From CAZSSM01 sp964609385 (GTDB lineage: Bacteria > Planctomycetota > Planctomycetia > Isosphaerales > Isosphaeraceae): a DNA stretch of 64,000 nucleotides. The translations under genes and the position numbers were made by a program. The notes beneath the pieces were generated by a model. It worked only from the letters and a program-made list of their open reading frames with translations. It ran no database searches and was not told where the DNA came from. Positions within the stretch are counted from its first letter, which is position 1; every line of letters starts with the position of its first letter. The stretch spans positions 76,088-140,087 of the forward strand of contig CAZSSM010000006.1 of the NCBI GenBank assembly GCA_964609385.1. Reading direction: 5' to 3'. Shown here piece after piece: positions 8,968-16,781 of this stretch.

Positions 8968-10431
8968 ATGGGGTTGAGGAGTACAAATCGGGTCCGACAT
9001 GGTCCGCCGTCGCGGTATCGGGGCCCACGTCGCGGCGATCGGAAATCGGAGATCCGCCAGTTTCAGTCGGTCGTCCCCTTCGAGGCGATCACCAAGCGGC
9101 CCGAACAGTGGCCACGCTGGTGGAACATGTCTACCGACGCGCGGAAGGAATCGACCCTTCGGATGGCCCGGATCGTCGACCCCAAGCAACGAGAGGGGAA
9201 CCGGCTCGATCCCTGGACGCGGCGGCTCGCCCAGATGTACGACAGGCTGGGTCGGACGACGCGACCAATGCTCGCCAGACTGATCGCCCGACTCTTCTGG
9301 GCCGGCTCACTGGCCACCCTGACGCGTCGGACCGGCACGCTCAATCCGTACGAGCGCCGCGAGTTCGATTCGCTGGGGGCACTCCGCTTGATCGTCGAGC
9401 ATGCCAAGGACTGGATCCGCGACCCAGACGACTGGCTTCCCGAGAGCGACCCGCAACGCCTGGAGATTCGAGGCCTGGTCCGCTTTCTCCTGGCCCGCTT
9501 TGAGGTGCCCGACTACTTCGAGAACGTTTGGTTCGGGGGGTACGAAACGCGGCAAATCCAAGTCTCACGAAGCTGGTACGTTCATGTGGCCCAGGGCAAG
9601 AACTGGCGGGACGCGGAGGGCGTCCCGATCCCGTTGAGCCGCAAGGAGGTGCATCACGCGCTCCAGGCCAGCCGCGTTCGCGACCCGTGGTCGGCGATCC
9701 GCTGGGGACAGGTCCGCCAACTCGGCGGCTCACGCGCCCTGGCCAAGAAGGTCGCCGACTCAATGCTCGGTCACGACTACGCCGAGCCTCATGTCGAAGC
9801 TTTCCGGCTGGCCATCCTCCGCTACCTGATCCGCTATGAGGCGATTCAGAACGGCGACCTCGACCGGTTGATCAAGTTTTTGGAGGCCGAGAAGTTCGGG
9901 CAGATCATCACCGACGACGGCCTGATCCGGATCACTCCCCGGCAGCCCGGGTTCTGCCTGCAAGGCCGCGCGCCCGAGACCCTCGTCGCGCGGGCCGACG
10001 CTTGGCACCGCAATCTCAGCGAGGAGGAGGGCTATCCCCTCTGGGTCCGTTGGGCCAGGTCGGGCCTGGCCGAATGGAACGAGTCGTCCGAGGTCCCCGC
10101 TCACGTCTCCGAGTTGCGTCGAGGCTGGATCATCCGGGAGCTGACGCGCGTTCAGGATCTCGTCGACGAAGGCAACGCCATGGACAACTGCGTGGCCGGA
10201 TACACTGGGCGCTGTCTCAAAGGCGAGAGCCGGATCTGGTCCCTGGCCTGCATCAAGGACGGCACGTTGCAGCGGTTGGTCACCTTCGAGGTCGATCCTC
10301 GAGGCAGCCAACTCGTCCAGGCCCGCGCCTCCGAGAACGAGGATCCGACACCTGAGCAGCGACGCGTCCTCGAATTTTGGGCCGCACGCGTCGGACTGAC
10401 CTGTGCTGAGGGGATCTGGACCGAATGTTGA
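8968..10431 (+). CDS. PcfJ-like protein
   Basis: 487 residues from the ATG at 8968; an ATG at 9127 (after GGTGGAAC) is a serious alternative, giving 434 residues. The C-terminal part from about residue 395 carries the PcfJ-like signature: a Met-Asp-Asn-Cys-Val segment, a short GYTGRCLKGESRIWSL stretch (around 407-422), then a strand-rich end. PcfJ is named from the conjugative plasmid pCF10 but the domain is common in chromosomes and its biochemical role is unknown. The N-terminal 380 residues are Arg/Trp-rich and mostly helical with no motif I recognise. The first 58 codons lie within the duplicated segment, so a truncated copy exists at 5275. A hairpin follows the gene. Confidence 0.7.
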   Translation: MGLRSTNRVRHGPPSRYRGPRRGDRKSEIRQFQSVVPFEAITKRPEQWPRWWNMSTDARKESTLRMARIVDPKQREGNRLDPWTRRLAQMYDRLGRTTRPMLARLIARLFWAGSLATLTRRTGTLNPYERREFDSLGALRLIVEHAKDWIRDPDDWLPESDPQRLEIRGLVRFLLARFEVPDYFENVWFGGYETRQIQVSRSWYVHVAQGKNWRDAEGVPIPLSRKEVHHALQASRVRDPWSAIRWGQVRQLGGSRALAKKVADSMLGHDYAEPHVEAFRLAILRYLIRYEAIQNGDLDRLIKFLEAEKFGQIITDDGLIRITPRQPGFCLQGRAPETLVARADAWHRNLSEEEGYPLWVRWARSGLAEWNESSEVPAHVSELRRGWIIRELTRVQDLVDEGNAMDNCVAGYTGRCLKGESRIWSLACIKDGTLQRLVTFEVDPRGSQLVQARASENEDPTPEQRRVLEFWAARVGLTCAEGIWTEC

Positions 10432-10444
10432 TGGCCCAAGGACA

Positions 10445-10475
10445 TCCCGATCGATCACCGCAAGGTCGATCGGGA
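10445..10475. terminator. Hairpin between convergent genes
   Basis: A perfect 10-bp stem (TCCCGATCGA with TCGATCGGGA) and an 11-base loop lie 14 bases after the PcfJ-like stop and before the end of the leftward methyltransferase-like gene. It lacks a U-run, so it may serve both directions with other factors. Confidence 0.5.
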
Positions 10476-10537
10476 CGCATCCAGGCCAGTCAGTGCTAAC
10501 GCGTCACTTGCGTCACGACAATGATCCGTAATGAAAG

Positions 10538-11206
10538 TCAGCGCGACTCGGAGACCGGATAGGAAACCGGGGCCAAGCCGACCCCCGGTAAACCGAACTG
10601 CGGCCAGAACATCCCGACCCGACGCATGTAAGCCCGGTATTGCGGCCAGAGCGGCGACTCCTGAAACTTCCGCTCCTCCTGGATCGCCGCCATCACATAG
10701 AAGAACCCACAGATCCCGACTGTGATCAGCAACCAAGGACGGTTCGTCGCGATCACCCCGGCCAGCCACGCGATCGAGTAGGCCAGGTAGAACGGGTGAC
10801 GCGCCAACTGGTAGGGGCCGGTCGTCAGCAGCGTATCGGGGACCTTCGACGAAAAGAACAGCGCGAACTGTTTCTGACGCGCCCGGATCGTGTAGATCGT
10901 CGACCAGAACAGAACCAGGCTGGTGCAGTAGAGCAGCGAGGCGGAGATGAAATGCATCGCGCTGCCGCGGTTGTGGTACAGGATCGCCAGGACATGCAGT
11001 GTGCCGGTCAGATACATGCTGGCCAAGACGCGTCGTTGATGTGGACTCATCGCTCCGTCGCGTCGAAAAAAGAACAAGGAGGCCCAGGCAAAACTCAGGA
11101 AGTTCGCCAGGGCTAGGAGCACCTCGGTGTGCTTGACGCCACGGAAGAGAAAGAATTCCGTGACGGCGGCAACGAGTAAAACATACGCCAAGAAGGCTCG
11201 AAACAT
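10538..11206 (-). CDS. Isoprenylcysteine carboxyl methyltransferase-like membrane protein
   Basis: 222 residues from the ATG at 11206, chosen because GGAG lies about 9 bases before it; the frame extends to a GTG at 11224. Five or so hydrophobic segments fill the protein (for example about 3-20, 28-46, 60-75, 86-105, 147-170). The C-terminal half has the motif series GPYQLARHPFYLAY near residue 131, a conserved EER near 178 and YRAYMRRV near 192, typical of the ICMT/phospholipid methyltransferase (PEMT-like) superfamily that methylates membrane substrates with S-adenosylmethionine. The substrate in this organism cannot be deduced. It stands alone between convergent and co-directional neighbours. 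Confidence 0.75.
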   Translation of the reverse strand: MFRAFLAYVLLVAAVTEFFLFRGVKHTEVLLALANFLSFAWASLFFFRRDGAMSPHQRRVLASMYLTGTLHVLAILYHNRGSAMHFISASLLYCTSLVLFWSTIYTIRARQKQFALFFSSKVPDTLLTTGPYQLARHPFYLAYSIAWLAGVIATNRPWLLITVGICGFFYVMAAIQEERKFQESPLWPQYRAYMRRVGMFWPQFGLPGVGLAPVSYPVSESR

Positions 11207-11349
11207 TCCAACAACTCCGTCCACTGCGTCCGCACCTCGTCTCCGGAGGGGCAGATCGGCTTGGTTACGCTGCGGTGGCGGGCTTCTACCTCAATTCCAT
11301 CGGCCTGAACAGCTCAGTCTGCCAATCAAATCCCAATAATTTGGTCGGA

Positions 11350-11829
11350 TCAGCCCGGCGTTCCGAGGTCGCGGAGGATCTCCAGGATCGCCTCGCTATG
11401 GCCCTCGACCTTCACCTTGGGCACGATCTGTGCGACCTTCCCCTCGGCGTCGATGACGAACGTGGTCCGCTCCACCCCCATGTAGCTCTTGCCGAACATC
11501 GACTTCTCTTTCCAAACTCCGTAGGCCTCGCAGACTTCGTGATCGACGTCGGCCACCAAAGTGAAGGGAAGCTCGTATTTAGCCGCGAATTTCTCGTGCG
11601 ATGCCGAGTCGTCGGGGCTGACGCCGATGACCTTGGCTCCAATCGCCTCATAGTCAGCGCGGGCGTCACGGAAGGCGCAGGCTTGCTTGGTGCAGCCCGG
11701 TGTGTCGTCCTTGGGGTAGAAGTAGAGGACGACCGGTGTGCCTCGGAAGTCGTCCAAACTCACGGACGTTCCGTTCTGGTCGGGCAGATTGAAGTGGGGA
11801 GCGGGCTGTCCGATCGATAAGGCGGGCAT
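11350..11829 (-). CDS. bcp: Thioredoxin-dependent peroxiredoxin, BCP/PrxQ type
   Basis: 159 residues, the normal length for the family. The open frame runs back to 11997, but the family start corresponds to the ATG at 11829. Peroxidatic Cys46 sits in DDTPGCTKQAC with the probable resolving Cys51 five residues on, as in E. coli BCP (PrxQ alpha-type). The enzyme reduces hydroperoxides with electrons from thioredoxin in the cytoplasm; there is no signal peptide. It appears to be a single-gene unit; the upstream 230 bases to the dioxygenase gene hold no other gene. Confidence 0.93.
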   Translation of the reverse strand: MPALSIGQPAPHFNLPDQNGTSVSLDDFRGTPVVLYFYPKDDTPGCTKQACAFRDARADYEAIGAKVIGVSPDDSASHEKFAAKYELPFTLVADVDHEVCEAYGVWKEKSMFGKSYMGVERTTFVIDAEGKVAQIVPKVKVEGHSEAILEILRDLGTPG

Positions 11830-12057
11830 CTTGGGACGGTCCTGATTGGGACAGCCGACGTCGGAAGCGGAGAAGGCGCCCGACGCGCGGAGTCCGAGCC
11901 GAGGGGATCGACCCCCGATGGGTCGACGAACCTCTCGGTTGTGGCCCTCGGCGATCAGCTCGGCAAGGGACCCGGCCCGAGCGTCGTGCCAGATCACTCA
12001 GAGCGGGCCGATCGTTCGGGATCGTCGGGTTCTCACTAGCAATGGGTCACCGAATGC

Positions 12058-12816
12058 TCACCGGCGAGGGCCTCGACGACCGACGGCGCGACCTCGACCG
12101 CGCGGACCAAATCCCGGATTCTCCTCAGGGTCCTCAGGGGTCAGGCCCAGGACAATTTCGAAGTGTGCGGCGAACTGGACCAACCCGCCCTCTTCAGAAA
12201 TCGCCCGGTAGTCGAGCTGAACCGCCTCGCGTGCTTTCGGGTCGCGGACTGAGCGGAGGACGAAGTCGCGATCGTTCTGTTCATGTCCCTTGATGTAGCA
12301 TTGGGTCGTCAGCAGGCGTTGATCGCCCTTCTTGACGATGACGTGGATGTGAGGGGCCCTTCCGGGATAGGAGACCGGCTTGATCGTTCGGAAGTAGTAG
12401 TCGCCGGTCGAACCGGTGAGGAACCGACCAAACCCTTGGAAGTGATCGTCGCGCTGACCGCCGTTGTTTCGGTTGGCACCTCGCGAGTGGAGGTAGGATC
12501 CCATCGCATCAGCCTGCCAGATCTCGACGGCAGCGTTGCGGATCGGTTGGCCTTGGAAGTCCAGGACACGTCCGGTCAGGTGGGTGATCTCTCCAACGGC
12601 CGGAGTCAGCGCGTCGTTGAGCACGATCAGGTCGTTGTCGGTGTCCAGCGGGAGGGTGTCGGGATAGAACGGCCCCTCGGTCTGACGTGGGGTCCGCACG
12701 CGTTCCAACTCCTCGGCGAACGCGCCGGGCACCATCCAGGCCGCTGCCCCCAATGAACCCCAGCGCAGCAAATCACGACGCGTGGCTGGTCCGTGCTTCC
12801 CTTTCCGGATCGGCAT
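12058..12816 (-). CDS. TAT-exported intradiol ring-cleavage dioxygenase (protocatechuate 3,4-dioxygenase-like)
   Basis: 252 residues. The N-terminus has TRRDLLRWG at 12-20 followed by a hydrophobic stretch, a TAT signal that would export a folded metalloprotein. The core matches the beta subunit fold of intradiol dioxygenases. Likely Fe(III) ligands are Tyr108, Tyr150 in YPGRAPHIH, His156 and His158. The family splits catechol-type rings between the two hydroxyls. Exported, short members with the YPG-x4-HIH arrangement are widespread and mostly uncharacterised, so the substrate is open. The C-terminus ends in an Arg/Gly-rich tail. A rightward gene begins 284 bases beyond its start, so the gap must contain divergent promoters. 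Confidence 0.85.
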   Translation of the reverse strand: MPIRKGKHGPATRRDLLRWGSLGAAAWMVPGAFAEELERVRTPRQTEGPFYPDTLPLDTDNDLIVLNDALTPAVGEITHLTGRVLDFQGQPIRNAAVEIWQADAMGSYLHSRGANRNNGGQRDDHFQGFGRFLTGSTGDYYFRTIKPVSYPGRAPHIHVIVKKGDQRLLTTQCYIKGHEQNDRDFVLRSVRDPKAREAVQLDYRAISEEGGLVQFAAHFEIVLGLTPEDPEENPGFGPRGRGRAVGRRGPRR

Positions 12817-13100
12817 GGGTCACCTTCCTGAAATTCAATGTCTCGGCTCGATGGAACCCACCTCAGGTTCCCTATCGGTGTCACGGAACAGGCCTTCGCT
12901 CGATTCGGGACGCTATCTTGATCGCTCCTTCAGGGAGTCAGCGACAAAGGGGATCGGTCCCGACCTTTAAAACGAGAGCGCGGGTCCCGATCGCCAACCG
13001 GACGCACGTCACGCCCGTCTGTGTGTTGTGTCACCGACCGGGCGTCCCAACAACCCACCATGAGTCCAGGGGGATTCGGGACCGAATAGGGAGCGAGACG

Positions 13101-13628
13101 ATGCGGATACGTTGGGGCTTGCTGGTGGGTCTGCTGACATGGGGCACGGCGGCCTATGGGGTCGCGCGACTGCATGAGCTGCCGGGCGGCTACCTCGGCT
13201 TTCTCTGTGGCCCCTGGGGCTGCCTGCCGACATTATGGTCGTTGGTGGCGATGCACGGATCCTGGTGCCTCGCCTTGGTCCCGATCGTCGCCTTGTTCTC
13301 AGCGCGGCTCTCGACCTCACGACTCCGGATGGCCGGGACGATCCTGATCGTCATAGGGATCCTCGGCACCGTGGTCCTGCTCTCGACCGCCGGCTGGCAG
13401 TGGCTGAGCGAACGCGAGTCGCTCTGGAGATATACCCCGGCGTTTATGCTCTTCGAACTGGTCAAGCAGGTCGACTTCTCGCCGATCCCGATCGCCTTGG
13501 CGGGCCTGGCCTGCGATGTGATCGCCGATTACCGGACGCGTCGAGACCTGCACACGACGATGTGCGACCACGACCGGATGGACCACGAGTCGCACTTGTC
13601 GGTTTCCGAATCGCTCGGCGCAGCCTGA
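13101..13628 (+). CDS. Small integral membrane protein of unknown function
   Basis: 175 residues from the ATG at 13101, preceded by GGGAGCGAGACG. The frame is open further upstream, but that part has no protein-like character. Four hydrophobic segments are visible at about residues 5-22, 51-70, 78-96 and 113-140, and the C-terminal 30 residues are hydrophilic and His/Asp-rich. I do not recognise a family. It is convergent with the next gene (116 bases between the stops). Confidence 0.55.
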   Translation: MRIRWGLLVGLLTWGTAAYGVARLHELPGGYLGFLCGPWGCLPTLWSLVAMHGSWCLALVPIVALFSARLSTSRLRMAGTILIVIGILGTVVLLSTAGWQWLSERESLWRYTPAFMLFELVKQVDFSPIPIALAGLACDVIADYRTRRDLHTTMCDHDRMDHESHLSVSESLGAA

Positions 13629-13744
13629 TCACCGCTTCCCTGCGACGAGTTTGTTGACCAGCAACGTGAGTCCAAGTGAGGACCGACTGGGCAACCGTCT
13701 CGATTAAAGGCTGCCAAAGCATTCCGATCCAATTTGATCAAAAC

Positions 13745-14476
13745 TCATGCCTGATTGCCAACGTTCGCTTGGGCGTTGTCAGCGGCGGCGAGTTGCTCGC
13801 GAACATCGTCACTGACCTGGATGATCACGTCCAAGCCGATCTTGGTGGTCCGGATCTGCCAGTGCGAGCGGTCCCAGCCCACAATGATGTTGGAGGCTTC
13901 CAGACGGTCCAGCATCTGCTCGACGAAGGCCGGGACCCGGTCCTCGAACTCGGGGATGATGTCCATCTTCCGCCCGATCAGGCTGAGCAGGCCGCGCAGC
14001 GTCGACGGGCCGTTCTGCTCGATGTACCGCTTGCCCTCGGGCGAGGCCGGATCAGGTCCTTGGAGCGTCAGGTTCATCGACTTGACCATACGTCCGAAGA
14101 GGCCGAACCACGACGAACCGAACCCGAAGTAGTCGCGGTGGATGATCTGGACCTGGTCTTCCCGGACGATCGCTGCCTGGTAGACCGCCTCCAGGTAGTT
14201 CTCACCGTAGTCGGTCTGGAAGGCAATATTGACACCTTTAGCAAGGTTCTGAAGCGCTTTTTGAGGCGAGTTCCGTAGAGGATTGACATCCATCTGCGCG
14301 TCGAGCAATCCGCCGGCCTTGCGTGCGGTGACGGCCCCCTGACCAGACTCGGCTTGCACCGCCACACCCAGGCCGATCGAATCACTTTGTCGAGGCGGTC
14401 GGGCCACCTCCTCGGCCTCCAGACCCTTGTGCGGCGGGATCGCGGGCCGGTCCTTGGGGAATTGGTCCGAAGGCAT
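13745..14476 (-). CDS. Protein of unknown function
   Basis: 243 residues from the ATG at 14476; upstream GGGA lies about 11 bases away. No signal peptide or membrane segment is clear. The N-terminal 40 residues are Pro/Glu-rich. The middle contains an FGFGSSWFGLFGRMVKSM segment (about 114-131) and the C-terminal half is a mixed alpha/beta region with IIVGWDRSHWQI near residue 200. I could not assign a family. Codon use agrees with the neighbours, and the length of the conserved-looking frame supports a real gene. Confidence 0.55.
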   Translation of the reverse strand: MPSDQFPKDRPAIPPHKGLEAEEVARPPRQSDSIGLGVAVQAESGQGAVTARKAGGLLDAQMDVNPLRNSPQKALQNLAKGVNIAFQTDYGENYLEAVYQAAIVREDQVQIIHRDYFGFGSSWFGLFGRMVKSMNLTLQGPDPASPEGKRYIEQNGPSTLRGLLSLIGRKMDIIPEFEDRVPAFVEQMLDRLEASNIIVGWDRSHWQIRTTKIGLDVIIQVSDDVREQLAAADNAQANVGNQA

Positions 14477-14676
14477 CGCGCACTGGCTCCCATCGAGGAC
14501 TCGAAGGTGACGCGGCCCGACCCGCGCTTCAGATCTCCGGCGACACCCCACCTCCGATTGCGATTGTTCCACCCCGCCCGAGACCACTCGGAACGGAAAC
14601 GGTTCCAATTTACTCGACCTGCCGACCGTTTACATCGAAAATCGTCATGACGATCCCACCTTCCAACCTGATCCGA

Positions 14677-15144
14677 CTAGATTGAATCACCAATAAAGAC
14701 CGGCATACGATCGCTCCGCGTCATCACCCGGTAATAGTGGCTCGACGGTTGGCAAAGCATATACACTACAGCGATCCCACGCTCATCAGGCACCAGGAGG
14801 CCGCGGATCCCTTGAGGAACCTGGTACCAGACTCCGCCCTCCAAGCCCAGTGTCGCCGGGATCTCCACCGCCTCGACCTCGACACCGCGCCAACCGCCGT
14901 GCTCGACCGTTTCCAGCCAGGTCCAGCCGGTCCGAGGCAGGTACCGGCTCTGGCACCGCACGTTGCCCCAACGGACCATCAGGAGCTGACCGTCCCGCCA
15001 GATCGGCAACCGCGGTCGACGATCGCGGTACAGGAACCGGACCTCGCGCTCGCCACCGCGCTCGTGGATCCGACGCTTCAAGTCGGCCCGCCCCACCAAC
15101 TCCGTGGGCAACTCGCTCCATGCCAGGGCAACCCCCACGCACAT
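14677..15144 (-). CDS. Short SRAP-like (HMCES/YedK-related) protein beside a Y-family polymerase
   Basis: 155 residues, about two thirds the size of YedK. The product begins Met-Cys: Cys2, exposed after methionine removal, is the residue with which SRAP proteins (SOS response-associated peptidase, HMCES) form a thiazolidine link to abasic sites in single-stranded DNA. Near the C-terminus RMPVFIGDSI (146-155) matches the conserved HxRMPVIL motif, but the catalytic His position is Ser here. The other family residues (the Asn and Glu of YedK) could not be placed with certainty. It lies 93 bases downstream of the polymerase gene on the same strand, matching the known SRAP/translesion polymerase association. 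The assignment is by motif and context, so moderate. Confidence 0.5.
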   Translation of the reverse strand: MCVGVALAWSELPTELVGRADLKRRIHERGGEREVRFLYRDRRPRLPIWRDGQLLMVRWGNVRCQSRYLPRTGWTWLETVEHGGWRGVEVEAVEIPATLGLEGGVWYQVPQGIRGLLVPDERGIAVVYMLCQPSSHYYRVMTRSDRMPVFIGDSI

Positions 15145-15237
15145 TACCCCGATGCGCTCGGACTTGGGGGGCGGACCGCAGCCCGGATCGCCCGAACGCG
15201 GCCGACGATCATCGATCGTGTACCCATCGACGAGACC

Positions 15238-16473
15238 TCAGAAACAGGATTTGCCGCGGATATCGCAAATATCATAACCGTTGACCTGATCTTGGTAGAT
15301 GTGCGCTAGCGGCAAGGTCGCCCCGCTCCGGACGGCGAACCGTCCATACTGCTGATTGACCTCGTGCTTGAGTCGGGCCCGCTGTTCGGCGCGGACGCGG
15401 GTCTCGGGTGACTCGAAGAGGCTTAACTGCATCTGCCCCTGGGGCTGGAGTCGCTCGGCAATCACCTGCATCCGCTTTGCGGCCTGGTGTGGCCTCCAGG
15501 CGTCGCGGAGGCAGGGCCGGGCCACCTCAAGGAGGTCCTCGAACCGATCGGTGGCTACAGTCAAGTCGCGCGTGCTCACACCCACCGCCCCGTCACGGTA
15601 GGAGACCCAGATCGTCAGCTGACCGGCGAGCACCTGATGGTACGTTAATTCTTCAATGAGCCGCTCCAGGTTGCGGACCAGCCAGGCGTAGATCACGTGG
15701 GGATCGTCGCTGGCCTGGTCGAAGTTGCCGCCACGCGACAGGCTCTTGTGCGGGACTCGCTGCGGATTGATCGGGAAGACCGGGTCGCCTCGGAGTTCCC
15801 ACCAAAGCGCCTCGCCCGAGGCGGTCAGCAGTTGGCGAATCAACCCACGGTCGGCGTGGACGAACTCCAGGCAGTTGCGGATCCTCCAAGGCTCCAGGCG
15901 ACGCGCTCGGCGCCCAGCGATCCCGGTCACCTCGGTCACCGGCAGGCGCTCCAGGAGTTGTCGCTCGCCGACCCGATCGAGGATCGCCAGGGCGCCGAAC
16001 GGCTTGGCCGCGTCGGAGATCAGCTTGGCCAGGGTCCGCGACCGCGCGATCCCCACCGTCACCGGGACCCGAAGCTCGGACCAGACCCGGTCCCGAAGCC
16101 GCTCGGCCAGATCTTGGCAGTTCGAGGCGGCCCGGCCCCGACCCACCTCGGCCCGGAAGAAGCACTCGTCGATCGAGTAGTATTCGACCCGCGACGAGTA
16201 CTCCCGGACCAGGCCGAGCATCCGACGGCTCAGGACTTCGTACCAGCGGAAGTCCCGCTTGATGTAAATCCCTTCCGGACACAAGCGCCGCGCGTCCCAA
16301 ATCGGCATGCCCGTCGCCACCCCGGCGGCCTTCATCTCATAGCTCTTGGCGATCACGCAGGCCCCCTGATTGCCCAGGACGCCCACCGACTTGCCCAACA
16401 GGAACGAGTCTCGGACCCGCTCGGCCGAAACATAGAAACAGTCGGCATCGAGATGACCGATCGCTGTCACCAT
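15238..16473 (-). CDS. Y-family translesion DNA polymerase (UmuC-like)
   Basis: 411 residues from the ATG at 16473. The catalytic acidic residues are present: HLDADCFY at 7-14 and SIDE at 100-103. The palm/finger part is followed by an HhH-containing thumb (VTGIAGRRARRL, about 182-193) and the little-finger region. QLSLF at 349-353 matches the beta-clamp binding motif. The C-terminus ends in an ICDIRGKSCF segment like that of UmuC-type proteins. It inserts nucleotides opposite damaged bases. No umuD lies next to it; the SRAP-like gene follows. A sigma70-like promoter candidate lies about 60 bases upstream of the start codon, suggesting its own, possibly damage-induced, transcription. Confidence 0.9.
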   Translation of the reverse strand: MVTAIGHLDADCFYVSAERVRDSFLLGKSVGVLGNQGACVIAKSYEMKAAGVATGMPIWDARRLCPEGIYIKRDFRWYEVLSRRMLGLVREYSSRVEYYSIDECFFRAEVGRGRAASNCQDLAERLRDRVWSELRVPVTVGIARSRTLAKLISDAAKPFGALAILDRVGERQLLERLPVTEVTGIAGRRARRLEPWRIRNCLEFVHADRGLIRQLLTASGEALWWELRGDPVFPINPQRVPHKSLSRGGNFDQASDDPHVIYAWLVRNLERLIEELTYHQVLAGQLTIWVSYRDGAVGVSTRDLTVATDRFEDLLEVARPCLRDAWRPHQAAKRMQVIAERLQPQGQMQLSLFESPETRVRAEQRARLKHEVNQQYGRFAVRSGATLPLAHIYQDQVNGYDICDIRGKSCF

Positions 16474-16524
16474 CGATCCGACCCCCGCTTCAGTTCTCCA
16501 CAACCTCATCCGACTCTATACAAA

Positions 16525-16552
16525 ACCATAGTCTGTACAAATCCCTCGTCAA
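16525..16552 (-). promoter_or_regulatory. Candidate promoter of the Y-family polymerase gene
   Basis: On the minus strand TTGACG (16552-16547) and TATGGT (16530-16525) are separated by 16 bases, about 52 bases before the ATG. TACAAA occurs twice on the plus strand (16519-16524 and 16536-16541), 17 bases apart and overlapping the -10 region; it could be an operator. No classical LexA box (E. coli CTGT-N8-ACAG or GAAC-N4-GTTC) is present. Confidence 0.4.
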
Positions 16553-16781
16553 GTCAAGGGACCACTCGCTGGCGTAGTCCCCAGGGCGTCCACGACTAAA
16601 AGCGACCTAGCCCAGTACATTTAATCACAGAACAAGTTTATGTTTAAAACAATTTGTTTTATCCAGATAGTCGAGATCTTTTTTACGAAGAAATCACTAG
16701 AATTCGGCTGGGGCAAAATTTCACGGTCAGGCCAACCTGCAGGGACCGGGACAATCTGTCCCCGCACATACAATTACATCA
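16553..16781. other. AT-rich intergenic region
   Basis: This stretch is clearly richer in A+T than its surroundings, mainly at 16615-16700. It contains a small GGGACA/TGTCCC inverted repeat (16748-16762) just past the end of the leftward isomerase gene. I see no gene in it. Confidence 0.4.

Larger units (their letters stand above)
5441..9133. repeat. Tandem duplication, copy B (3,693 bp)
   Basis: Second unit of the direct repeat. Identity with copy A continues eight bases past its end, through CCGACGCG at 9134-9141, and stops at 9142 (c versus t at 5449). The right part of copy B joins the intact PcfJ-like gene, while its left border joins the truncated PcfJ remnant. The ancestral order was therefore dienelactone hydrolase, tolC-like, ABC ATPase, PcfJ-like. 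Absence of any visible divergence means a very recent event, ongoing conversion, or an assembly artefact. Confidence 0.97.

Noticed and set aside
16500..16560. LexA box before the polymerase gene
   Set aside because: No match to the known E. coli, Gram-positive or alphaproteobacterial LexA box consensus was found; only the promoter and TACAAA repeats are reported.
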